64,000 nucleotides of DNA from Dermanyssus gallinae (Eukaryota; Arthropoda; Arachnida; Mesostigmata; Dermanyssidae), in the NCBI GenBank assembly GCA_003439945.1, contig QVRM01003947.1, forward strand, positions 1-64,000, written 5' to 3'. Every line of letters begins with the position of its first letter. Within the stretch, counting starts at the first letter, position 1. Shown piece after piece: positions 31,810-41,521 of the stretch. The position numbers were made by a program, and so were the translations under genes. The notes under the pieces are model-generated. The model was given only the letters and a program-made list of their open reading frames with translations, was not told the DNA's origin and did no database searches.

Positions 31810-34255
31810 CGTTTAAGCAGCAGTCTACTATCATTGTTTCTTCTGTTCTCGCTTTGTTTTCGTCGGTGCCAGAGTCGTGGTTTGCAAATTTTACTCCCCG
31901 GGCGACGTACTGAAACCCACCTTCCTCCATTTTTTCAATCTCCGTAGCCGCTGTTGTGGCCGCTGCGCGATCGTTTGTTCGGTTTTTAGATCGGTTTTTC
32001 CTAAACTCAGCAGTGTATTGCCTGTATACATCACAAGCCATAGATCTTGCCCCGTGATCTTCTTTATGACAAAGCGGGCAGCGTCGAGGATTTTTGCAAA
32101 TTTTTGCTATATGGCCGGCTGTCCCACAGTTTAGGCACAACCGTTCTTGTCGTTCTTGCTTTTTTTTGCATGTTGCGGCAATGTGACCCGGCTTCAAGCA
32201 GTTATTGCAGAGTGTTGGTTTAGCAGCCTCCCGTATGGAGCACTTTCCCCACCCAAGGTTCACCCTACCTATTGACAGTAGTTTTTCCGTGCTTTTTGCG
32301 TCGGCTCGTACTGCAATTGTTTTGCAGCCAATATGACTGAGGCGCGGCTCATCAGCTTCTAAGATGGCAGGTTTATATTTGCCTAGAAGCTTCTGCAGTT
32401 CTACCTCAGCTATCTCCTTTGTTGCTCGGGCGTCTACGTCACAGATAATTAGGTTGGCTCTTAAAAAGCGAGTTTTCTCCACAACATTTAATGCCGTTTC
32501 CTCGCGGATTTTATCCATCAATGTTTGTCTTCCGCCCTCTTTTGTCTCCTTTACGACGAGAACAATATCTTGGCTGTCTCCCCTGGCTTTTGTCGTGGTT
32601 TGTATCTGAACGCCGTCAAATTCGCAGGGGTTAATTTTCTCTTGTAGCGCCTTTACCTTGTCACTATACGTGGTGCCCTCTATGTTTTCAATGACAAGGG
32701 TGCTTGTGCGGCCCCTAGTATTAAACTTATTGCTTCGAGAACGCCGGTATTCATCCTCGTCTTGTCCTCGCTTTGATGTTGAGTTCTCTTCGTCAACTCG
32801 TTGTTTCTTGTCACTTGTATAAATCCCTCCGGTACAGCTGTCCTTGCCATGGACGACTTCGACAATCTTTCGAGCCGTATTCAGGGCCAGTCCAGTAGGC
32901 AGGATATATGTTATATTTTTTTCATTGTGATCTTTCTCTGTGTTCCAGACCGTAGTGTCCATAACAAATAAGTACAATTTTTTAATTGTTTCAAGGATTT
33001 CTTCTACAGTTATTCCTTTAGTTTTTCCAATAATTAAACTTCGGGGGGGAGGTGGCTTCTCAGCGCCGTTGTCCTCGCTTGTTTCATCAGAAAATAACGC
33101 AACTGAGTCTTGTGCCTTTATAACAATAATTTGTCCCGCCTTTATTTCAGGGCCCCCTTCCTTGGTAAACCTGGACACCGCCGTAAAAGCAGTCTCTAAT
33201 TTTTGAAGGGTTTTTTGTTCCTCGTCCTTTTCTGCTTCGCTAAGCAGCACTATCTTCGGTGCAGATGTGTGTAAAATACCTTTTTTGACTATTCTGCTAT
33301 AAAAGTAGGCTCCTTTAGGCCACTCTTCCTCCAATAGCTTTAAAGCTTTGTCCTTGTCTACCGTAGCCTCTAAAATCTTAGTTCTCATAGAAGAAATGCG
33401 TTCTTTTTCTAAGCGTGTTTTTCTTTGCTCAGGGGTCTCTCGAAGCATCTCAAGCTCTTGTGTCGCTTGCTCTAGTTTAGCTGTCAAATCCGCAACTAAA
33501 TCCCCTTCCTGAAGCTTTTTATTTTCAGCTGTGGCCTCGGTAAGCTGAGATTTGAGTTTCTTGATCTCATTGTCTTTTAATAAAATAGCTTCTTCACATT
33601 GTTGTAATCTCGCCCGATCCTCCTCCTGACACTTAGTCATGCTTAGGATAGTCTCACCACTGGTAAACATTGCTTCCAGGTTATCAGCGGCGTGCATCTT
33701 TAGATCGCGAAGCGCATTTTTTATTATTGGGACAACTTCTTCTGTCCACGTCTTTGACTCCTTAACCAGTGCTTTGATGTCGACCATCACGTTTTTATAC
33801 TTGGGCTCATCAATGTTTACCCGAGCAAACATTGTACAGATCCTGTCAAGCTGCTGCAGGCTTTTTCTCTCAATCTCTGAGAGCTCGGTTGTTTTGCCTT
33901 CACTTGACGCAAGAGTCTTAGTCTTCTTCATGTCTTCCGAGGTAGCGTAGGCTGGTGAAGTCGGCTTCCTCTTGCCTTGCTTTGTTCCATCCTCTTGCTG
34001 GAACGCGACCGCTTGCTCGCCGGTAGCCTCCAAGAGCGACAGACTACTCTTCGATGGCGGAGTGCGCGTCAAACCCCTTTTTGCAAAAGGATTTACCGTT
34101 TCTGTAGGAACGCCAACCGCCTCTTCGTTTCTTCCAGTAGCCATACGCGACGGAGTGGCCTGGTTGCCTACCTACCCTGCCGGACTCTCCTTATTTGGGT
34201 GGGAAACCCCTGTTGCTGGTGGCACAGAACCAGCATTTTTGTTGTTAAGCTCCAT
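31790..34255 (-). pseudogene. ORF1 with one nonsense codon, U5
   Basis: ORF1 starts at 34255 (MELNNKNAGSVPPATG). TAG at 34172-34174 replaces a Glu codon (codon 28). The next 784 codons are open from a Met at 34144 to a premature TGA at 31790 caused by the same extra base that disrupts the ORF2 start. The coiled-coil region and three CCHC knuckles (CNNCLKPGHIAATC, CLNCGTAGHIAKIC and a third with X6 spacing) are intact. Translation from 34144 could in principle give a nearly complete protein. Confidence 0.9.
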
Positions 34256-34819
34256 TTTTTCTACTTCTTTGTTTGGGTAGTTATCGGTCCTTGGCCGTCT
34301 ACCATTGTCGCGTGGTGTGACAGTGGCCCACAGCTGCGGGTTTTCAGGGAGCCATGGCCTCGGCAATGCGCCCCGTTTAACACACTGCTAGGTCCCATCC
34401 GGTCGCCAGCCGGCATAACAGTGGTCTCGGAATTTACAACGGATGATGGGGCAGCCAGGTTCAGGTTGGCTACTCCTTCCCGGGCCCCTGTACTATCCGC
34501 CGGCCCGCGTGCCCCACGGTTTTAGAGCTGTACCCTTGGCCCCCTGATCCGCAACCGCGTCCACTGACTCCTCCGCCATGGCAGAGCGGCCTGGTGCTCC
34601 GATAGTGCCCTCCGTACCTCTCGCCCGTTGGGGCCGCTGGTGGCCCTCCTCCGCGCGAAAGGGATGACGCTGCCGCTCCTAACATGGAGTACAGACGCAG
34701 CGTCTCTGTTTTGGTCCACGCCGGGTATTTTATTTCCCCGGTACCAGCCATATCTGGCAGGCATTCCCCTATCCGCCACCTGGGGACGCGCCCAGTAGGG
34801 GATCAGTAACCCCCCTGGG
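34256..34819 (-). promoter_or_regulatory. 5' UTR, U5
   Basis: This 564-nt leader is near-identical to those of U3 and U6. The hairpin GCCA-GATA-TGGC has become CCA-GATA-TGG (about 34745-34754) because of one base change in the arm (ACCAGCCATATCTGGCAG on the plus strand), so the arm is weaker here. Confidence 0.68.
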
Positions 34820-34838
34820 AACCTAACCTAACCTAACC
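34820..34838 (-). repeat. Telomeric TTAGG repeat spacer (19 nt)
   Basis: Perfect repeats lie between the U5 5' end and the U6 poly(A) tail (T run 34839-34858). At 19 nt it is exactly one repeat shorter than the 24-nt spacers. Confidence 0.95.
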
Positions 34839-35066
34839 TTTTTTTTTTTTTTTTTTTTATAAGAGAGTTTGCACGGGAATGCGTTTACGCAGACTAGGCC
34901 CATTCTGAGCCAAAAGTACTGTGGGACTCGAAGGCCAAACCTAATAGATACCTAGGCCTTCCCTACCCACTAAACCCGCCAAACAATTTCTGCTACCAAA
35001 GAGCCCCCGGTCGCTATTTGCATTCCTTCAGGGGCCCACTAGTAGCACAAATCTCTCTTTTCTCAA

Positions 35067-35106
35067 GGCACTGGTGTCTTTTGTGCCAGTTTGGTGTCTT
35101 TTGACT
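35067..35106 (-). other. RNA hairpin pair in 3' UTR, divergent second stem, U6
   Basis: A strong GGCAC-(11)-GTGCC stem (35083-35087/35067-35071) has the arm change G-C to A-T relative to the GGCGC/GCGCC type, which keeps pairing. The second member (35103-35106/35088-35091) retains the same loop (AAAAGACACCA) but only about three pairs. It lies about 31 nt past the ORF2 stop, not next to it. In U4 a 20-bp deletion between the two loops has removed this pair. Confidence 0.65.
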
Positions 35107-35137
35107 ATAGAATGTTACTTAAGAAAACTTGATACAA

Positions 35138-38100
35138 TCACACGGTGGCAGCTCGCTCTCTTTGCCTTTCAAGGATCTCTTTCGTCCGCAAGATAGCTTC
35201 GACTGCGTTGGACACGAACTCCCAACAGTCACTGTCACGGAGCATATGCTCGGCGAGGTTCTCAGGGGTAATTGCGCATGTGCTGAGCGCCGCCTCTAGT
35301 CTAGTCCGATCCTCTTCAAAGCGCGAGCACTCGAACACCGTGTGCTCGGCTGTATCTGCTACCCCGCTTGCACATAGCAGACATTGTGGAGAAGTCACTT
35401 TGTGGATCTTGTAGAGGTAGGCTTGGAAGCAGCCGTGACCGCTTAGAGCCTGCGTCAGGTGATACGTCGTCTGACCATGGTCTCGCTTGTACCACCCGCG
35501 CAGGTCCGGAATCAGACGTCTTGTCCACGCCCCTCCACCAGGACTGCCGTTCTCCAATTCTCTCTGGAGCGCTTCCAGCCCCTCCTCCTCCTCAGAGGAC
35601 CTGCTCTCACCATCCGTTTCTCCCTGCTTCTCTCTCCAGAGCCGGGCGTGCTTTGCAATTATTGCTTCCCACGGTATGGCTCTAGCAAGAACTAGAGCCG
35701 CCGTGGCACCTACTGTGCGATATGCTCTAGAGGTTCGCAGAGCAGCTCTTCGTTGCACACTTCTAATCTTCTTTCTTGTTCTTTCTCCTCCCCGTGCGAG
35801 AGCAGTAGGACCCCAAACTGGTGAGGCGTATAGGACGATGGAGTCCGCAACCTTGGCTAGAAGCCGGCGACGATTTTCCCCAGCGCCTCCAAGTCGGGGC
35901 AAAATTTTTGCTAGGTCCTGTGACATCTTTTCTGCACGCGCTGTCACTGTGTGTACGTGGTTCACAAATGTCATACCCTCATCGAGTATGACCCCTAAAT
36001 ACTTAACCGCTCTCTTCGTATATGCGACGACTTCACCATTTAATCGGATTGTCAGCTTGCGAACCCGTTTCCTCCCCCTGAGCACAATAGCTTCGGTTTT
36101 GTGACTGGCCAGCCGTAGTTGGTGTTGTTCTAGCCATCGGCTAACCCTCATCAGCGCCACCTCAGCCCTGTGCTCAAGGTCTCGAGCCATTTTGCCTCTA
36201 ATAACAAGCGCCAGATCGTCGGCGTAAGCGAGAGCCAGCGTCTCAGGTGGTAGGTCAGCCAGACGCAGAACCCCATCGTATGCGACATTCCACAAAACCG
36301 GCCCGAGAATTGAGCCTTGCGGGACGCCGGTTGTCATCAGCTTATGTCTACCCTCGTTACCCCAAAAAATCACTCGTTCGCTGAGATAGCTGTCGATTAC
36401 ACGCTGCAGGTAAGGTGAGATGCCCTTCTCGCGAAGAGCTTCCTTTATCACGCTCCAGGGCATCGAATTGAAGGCGTTGCTTATATCTAACAAAACCACC
36501 AACACCGCGCCCCTGGTCTTCAGTGATTTTTGCCGCTCTTCTTCGGCTATCTTTAACACACGCTCGATGGCCATGAGAGTTGACCGGCCTCGCCGAAAGC
36601 CATATTGCTCCTCCGAGAGCAGAGAATTATCCTCGAGTTCTTTGACCAGTCTATTAGTTATGACCCTCTCGAAGACCTTGCCGACGGTGCTGAGCAGGCA
36701 GAGTGGTCTCAGGGAGGAGGGGTCCCCAGCGGGCTTGCCGGGCTTTGGAATAAGCGCCACCCGAGCTCTTTTCCACTCCGCTGGGAACTGTCCGCTCGTC
36801 AGAATCCCATCCGCTACCTCGCGTAAGTATTGAGCTGCTTCTGCACCGAGGATCTTGATCACCGAAGCAGGGACCCCGTCAGGGCCTGGTGCCAAGCCCC
36901 CCTTTTTGGCTGTGGCCTCCGCAATCTCCGCAGCTGTGACTGACGGCGGAGGGGAAATCTCGCCGTAGTCTCCATTAGCCGCCATTATAGTTAGCTGAAT
37001 GTCCTCCGTTGCATCAGGGAACAGCCTAGCGATGGTCGCTGTCTGAACTTCCTCGGTTGGACGGGTGTGGAGGGGTGAACACATTGCTTTTAGCTTGCCT
37101 GTGGCTAATTTATAGCCTAGCCCCCAGGGACTGGCCTCAACATTTTCACAAAGCACTTTCCACGCTCGTTCCTTGCTTTTTCGGATCAGCCATTTAAGCC
37201 CCCTGCGAGCCAGTCGAAGCTGCTCCAGCTTTTTTATGCGATCCTCTTCGGTGCCGCTATTTCGCGCACGATTGTACGTTCTGCGTGTCTTCGTACACCA
37301 TCGCCTGGCTTCTGCTATTACTTGTGTCCACCAGTACTTTGGCGGACGTCTTGTCCCATTTCCCCCACGAGTCTCTCCGCCCGTTGACGCCGCTTCGCAG
37401 GCCTCAGCCACAGCTTTCATGAGACCCTCGACTGTAGCTGTACCGCCGCTTCTGGCGCCGAGTTTTTGGCGAACCACTTTTCTAAATTCCTCTACATTAA
37501 CATTTTTCCACGCAGCTCGTTGGGGCGGCAAGTCTCTCTCGTTCTCTTCCCGGGCAGCACCCAGGAGGTATAATATATACCGATGGTCGCTAAGGGTCTC
37601 CACGTCATTGAGAACCCTCCATCTAGTTATTCTCGCGTTCTCTGTGATCATCGTAACATCCACGAAAGATCCTTGTCCTGTAGTTCTTTGGAACGTCGGC
37701 GTTGATCCCTCATTGACCACCAGAAGCGCGTTTGACGCAACCCAATCAGAGAGCTCCTCTCCTCTTTTGTCCCAGCCTGCCGCACCCCATTCCGGGGACC
37801 AGGCATTAAAATCCCCTGCTACCAGCGCTGGCCGTTGCCAGTTGTCTATCATCAGATCCTTCAGGTATTCCAGAAAGCTGCTGAACTCTTCAAGCGTCCG
37901 ATTTGGTGAAAAATAGCAGCTGAAGATACGCTCCCCACCGCGGAGTCGGATCCATGCCACGCCGCTGATGTGGCCGTACTCCTCGACAACCACATTCTTG
38001 TTCACTACCCACACCGCTGCATCGCCTCTTTCATCAACAAGCCATCGCCTAGCACCGGCGATTGCCCTGTTTGGTTCAGAGACAAGGCAGATGTCCACGC

Positions 38101-38191
38101 CTAAAGAGGCGACTGTTTGCTCTAGGAGGTCGTGAGCAGCAGCACACCTGTTTAGGTTGATCTGCATTATTAGCTTAGACCTGCGGTTCAT
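35138..38191 (-). CDS. ORF2, intact endonuclease-reverse transcriptase, 1017 aa, U6
   Basis: The ATG at 38191 (MNRRSKLIMQ) overlaps the end of ORF1 by 17 nt. The AP-like endonuclease covers about residues 1-210, with catalytic candidates N12/N14, E39 (VSEPNR), D127/N129 (GDFNAWSPEWG), D178 and S201-D202-H203. The reverse transcriptase lies at about 470-780: motif A D569 (LLDISNAF), motif B 622-628 (GVPQGSI), YADD at 656-659. A CX2CX9HX4C motif at 937-955 is typical of the R1 clade; no RNase H domain is seen. The enzyme would nick telomeric repeats and copy the element RNA from the exposed 3' end. All key residues are present, so an active enzyme is plausible. Confidence 0.95.
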   Translation of the reverse strand: MNRRSKLIMQINLNRCAAAHDLLEQTVASLGVDICLVSEPNRAIAGARRWLVDERGDAAVWVVNKNVVVEEYGHISGVAWIRLRGGERIFSCYFSPNRTLEEFSSFLEYLKDLMIDNWQRPALVAGDFNAWSPEWGAAGWDKRGEELSDWVASNALLVVNEGSTPTFQRTTGQGSFVDVTMITENARITRWRVLNDVETLSDHRYILYLLGAAREENERDLPPQRAAWKNVNVEEFRKVVRQKLGARSGGTATVEGLMKAVAEACEAASTGGETRGGNGTRRPPKYWWTQVIAEARRWCTKTRRTYNRARNSGTEEDRIKKLEQLRLARRGLKWLIRKSKERAWKVLCENVEASPWGLGYKLATGKLKAMCSPLHTRPTEEVQTATIARLFPDATEDIQLTIMAANGDYGEISPPPSVTAAEIAEATAKKGGLAPGPDGVPASVIKILGAEAAQYLREVADGILTSGQFPAEWKRARVALIPKPGKPAGDPSSLRPLCLLSTVGKVFERVITNRLVKELEDNSLLSEEQYGFRRGRSTLMAIERVLKIAEEERQKSLKTRGAVLVVLLDISNAFNSMPWSVIKEALREKGISPYLQRVIDSYLSERVIFWGNEGRHKLMTTGVPQGSILGPVLWNVAYDGVLRLADLPPETLALAYADDLALVIRGKMARDLEHRAEVALMRVSRWLEQHQLRLASHKTEAIVLRGRKRVRKLTIRLNGEVVAYTKRAVKYLGVILDEGMTFVNHVHTVTARAEKMSQDLAKILPRLGGAGENRRRLLAKVADSIVLYASPVWGPTALARGGERTRKKIRSVQRRAALRTSRAYRTVGATAALVLARAIPWEAIIAKHARLWREKQGETDGESRSSEEEEGLEALQRELENGSPGGGAWTRRLIPDLRGWYKRDHGQTTYHLTQALSGHGCFQAYLYKIHKVTSPQCLLCASGVADTAEHTVFECSRFEEDRTRLEAALSTCAITPENLAEHMLRDSDCWEFVSNAVEAILRTKEILERQRERAATV

Positions 38192-40602
38192 TAGATTCAG
38201 TAGAGATAATCTCTGTAAGACTCTCTTTATCCGGTTCGACTTGTAACGCATCGGGCGTGTGAGGCGAGGGCTTTCTATTACGCGAGACGTACGTGTAACC
38301 GCCTTCCTCCATCTTTTTGATCTCTCCAGTCGCGCCCACGTTGTCTTTCATGCGGTTTCTGGCCCGGTCCTGTCGCAGCTCTGCCGTGTATCGTCTAAAT
38401 ACCTCGCATGCCATCGACCTTGCGCCGTGACCCTCTTTCTGACACAGAGGGCAGCACTGAGGATTTTTGCAGCTTTTTGCAGCATGCCCAGCCTTTCCAC
38501 AGTTAAAACAAAGCCTATCTTCTAGTCGTTCTTGCTTCTCAGTGCATTTTGCTGCAATATGGCCCGGCTTCAGGCAGTTGTTGCAGAGTGTTGGCTTGGC
38601 AACCTCCCGTATAAAGCATTTTCCCCATCCAAGGTTCACCCGACCTATTGACAGTAGCTTTTGCGTGCTCTTTGCATCAGCCCGTACTGCAATTGTTCTG
38701 CTGCCAGTATGGCTAAGACGCGGTTCGTCAGCTTCTAACATGGCGGGTTGTGTTTGCCTAAGAGCTTCCGCAGTTCTACCTCAGCTTTTTCTTTCGTCGC
38801 TCGGGTGTCGACGTCTCGGATAATCAGGTTGGCTCTAAAAAGGCTAGCTTTCTCCACGACATTCATTGCCGTTTCCTTGCGGATTTTATCCATGAGTGTT
38901 TGCCTTCCACCTTCCTTTGTCTCTTTTAAGACAAGTACGATATCTTGGCTGTCTCCCCTGGTTTTGCAGTAGCTTGTATCTGAACGCCGTCTAATTCGGA
39001 GGGGTTAATTTTCTCTTGTAGCGCCTTTACTTTGTTGCTATACGAGCTGCCCTCTTTATTTTCAATGACCAGCGTGCTTGTTCGGCTCCTGTTGTTACAT
39101 TTATCGCCCCGAGAACGTCGGTGTGCATCTTCGTCTTGTGCTTGCTTCGGTTCTGGGGTCTCTTTGTCAACTCGTTGTCTTCTGTCTCTAGTAAAAATCC
39201 CCCCGGTACAGTCATCCTTGCCATGGACGACTTCAATAATCTTTCGTGCCATTGTCAAGGCCAATCCAATGGGTAAAATATAAGTTATTTCCTTGCTATT
39301 GTGTTCTTTCTCCGTGTTCCAGGCTGCCGTGTCCATAACCAGTCGGAACATTTTTTTTATTGCTTCAAGAACCTCTTCTGCCGTTATCTCTTTGATTTTC
39401 CCGATGATCAACGTTCGCAGGGGAGGTGCCTTCTCAACGCCATTGTCCTCGCTTGTTTCATCGGAGACTAGCGCGACTGAGTCTTGCGCCTTTATAACGA
39501 TAATTTGTCCAGCTTTTATTTCTGGCCCCCCTTCCTTGGTGAACCTGTCCACCGCCGGAAAAGCAGTCCCTAATTTCTGGAGGGTTTTTTGTTCCTCATC
39601 CTTTTCTGCTTCGCTAAGAAGCACTATCTTCGGAGTGGATGTTTGTGAAATGCCCTTTTTGACTATTCTGGTGTGAAGGAAGGCTCCTTTAGGCCACTCT
39701 TCTTCCAGAAGCCTTAAGGCCTTGGCCGTGTCTGCCGTACCCTCTAAAATCTTAGTCCGCATGATAGAGATACTTTCTTTTTCTAAGCGCGTTTTCTTTT
39801 GCTCAGGGGTCTCCCGAAGTGTCTCAAGCTCTTGTGTTGCTTGCTTCAGCTTGAAAGTTAACTCCGCAATCAATTCTCCTTCTTGAAGCTTCTGTTTTTC
39901 AGCCGCGGCATCGGCAAGCTGAGATTTGAGTTCCTTAATCTCATTATCTCTTGATAAAATAGCTTCTTCACGTTGTTGTAATCTCGTTCGGTCCTCCTCC
40001 TGGCACTTGGTCATGCTTAAGATCTCACCACTGGTAAGCATTGCTTCTAGATTATCCGTAGCGTGCGACTTCAGGTCATGAAGCGCAGTTCTAACTGTCG
40101 GAATTGCAACTTCTGTCCACGCCTTCGCATCCTTAACCAGTGATTTGATATCGACGTTCACATTTTTAAACCTAGGGTCTTCAATGTTTACTCGAGCAAA
40201 TATTTCACAAATCTTATCAAGCTGCTGTAAGCCTTTTTTTTCAATCTCCAAAAGCTCGCTTGTTTTGCCTGAGCTTGACGCGAGAGTCTTAGTCTTCTTT
40301 AGGTCGTCTGAGGTGGCGTAGGCCGGTGAAGTCGGCCCCCTCTTACCTTGCTTTTTTCCTTTATCTTCCTGCGCCGCGACTGCTTGCTCGCCGGTAGCCT
40401 CTGAGGACGACAGGCTGCTTGTCGTCGGCGGAGTGCGCGCCAAGCCCCTTCTCGCAAAGGGATTCACCGCCTCTATAGGAGCGCCAAGCGCTTGTTCGTT
40501 TCTTCCAGTAGCCATACGCGACGGGGTGGCCTGGTGGGCGTCTGGGTGGGTAACCCCAGTTGCTGGTGGCACAGAACCAGCTTTTTTGTTGTTAAGCTCC
40601 AT
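38175..40602 (-). pseudogene. ORF1 with two single-base deletions, U6
   Basis: ORF1 starts at 40602 (MELNNKKAGSVPPATG). The first about 545 codons are open and cover the N-terminal and coiled-coil regions. A one-base deletion near 38962 (relative to U4) and another near 38752 put the intervening stretch out of frame. The last 188 codons (38741-38175) with all three knuckles are again open but in a shifted frame. U4 carries the same region without these deletions, so they arose after the duplication or are sequence errors. Confidence 0.88.
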
Positions 40603-41167
40603 TTCAAATTTCAATTTTCTTTACATGGGTACTTATCGATCCTTGGCCGTCCACCAGTGTGGCGTGGTGTGACAGTGGCTCGCAGCTGCGGATTTTAAGG
40701 AGCCATGGCCTCGGCAATGCGCCCCGTTTAACACACTGCTAGGTCCCATCCGGTCGCCAGCCGGCATAACAGTGGTCTCGGGATTTACAACGGATGATGG
40801 GGCAGCCAGGTTTAGGTAGGCTACTCCTTCCCGGGCCCCTGTACTATCCGCCGGCCCGCGTGCCCCACGGTTTTAGAGCTGTACCCTTGGCCCCCTAATC
40901 CGCAACCGCGTCCACTGACTCCTCCGCCATGGTAAAGCGGCCTGGTGCTCCGATAGTGCCCTCTGTACCTCTCGCCCGTTGGGACCGCTGGTGGCCCTCC
41001 TCCGCGCGAGAGTGACGTTGCCGCTCCTAACATGGAGTGCAGACGCAGCGTCTCTGTTTTGGTCCGCGCCGGGTATTTTATTTCCCCGGTACCCGCCATA
41101 TCTGGCAGGCATTCCCCTATCCGCCACCTGGGGACGCGCCCAGTAGGGGACCAGTAACCCCCCTGGG
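40603..41167 (-). promoter_or_regulatory. 5' UTR, U6
   Basis: This 565-nt leader is the same length as in U3. Hairpins GCCA-GATA-TGGC (about 41096-41107) and CCGGG/CCCGG (about 41069-41090) are perfect. The in-frame leader ORF stays open from the ATG near 41112 for about 79 codons. Confidence 0.7.
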
Positions 41168-41191
41168 AACCTAACCTAACCTAACCTAACC
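41168..41191 (-). repeat. Telomeric TTAGG repeat spacer (24 nt)
   Basis: Perfect repeats lie between the U6 5' end and the U7 poly(A) tail (T run 41192-41212). Confidence 0.95.
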
Positions 41192-41423
41192 TTTTTTTTT
41201 TTTTTTTTTTTTATAACTTTAAAGGAGAGTAGCCGGGAATGCATTTACGCAGACTAGACCCATTCTAGGTCAAAAGTACTGTGGGACTCGGAGGCACACC
41301 TAGCAAAGTACCTAAACCTCCCCTACCCACTAAACCCGCTAACTTCCCCCGACAAACAGCCCCTCGGTCGCTATATGCATTCCTTCAAGGAGCTGTCAGT
41401 CGCGGGTTCTCCACATCTCTTAC

Positions 41424-41515
41424 GGCACTGGACTCTTTTGTGCCGGCCTGGAATCTTTTGGCCTTTCTCTGTCATGGCACTGGTCTATTTAGTGCCGGCC
41501 TTGAATCTTTTGGCC
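41424..41515 (-). other. Four tandem RNA hairpins (duplicated twin block), U7
   Basis: Two copies of the twin block occur. They are GGCC-(11)-GGCC (41512-41515/41497-41500) with GGCAC-(11)-GTGCC (41492-41496/41476-41480), then after 12 nt GGCC-(11)-GGCC (41460-41463/41445-41448) with GGCAC-(11)-GTGCC (41440-41444/41424-41428). All stems pair fully while loops vary at one to four positions. The ORF2 stop TGA is 6 nt upstream in the sense direction. Confidence 0.75.
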
Positions 41516-41521
41516 TATAGC

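Larger units (their letters stand above)
28447..34819 (-). mobile_element. SART-like retrotransposon unit U5, full length
   Basis: This complete 6.37 kb unit has both ORFs damaged by only a few changes: one nonsense codon in ORF1, one extra base in the ORF1/ORF2 overlap, and one extra T in ORF2. Its 3' part (to 29863) is over 99% identical to U8; beyond that point the two copies drop to roughly 92-93%. Confidence 0.92.
34839..41167 (-). mobile_element. SART-like retrotransposon unit U6, full length, intact ORF2
   Basis: This complete 6.33 kb unit has an uninterrupted ORF2 and an ORF1 with two single-base deletions. The 3' UTR is of a distinct type: the stop is followed by about 31 nt before the hairpins, and the terminal mini-hairpin (TGCG-TTTA-CGCA) is at 34880-34891. 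The distal half of U4 is a nearly identical copy. Confidence 0.93.

Noticed and set aside
35145..37916. Long plus-strand open frames opposite the ORF2 genes
   Set aside because: They are complements of conserved, codon-biased minus-strand coding sequence and show low-complexity Ser/Arg-rich translations typical of such shadows.
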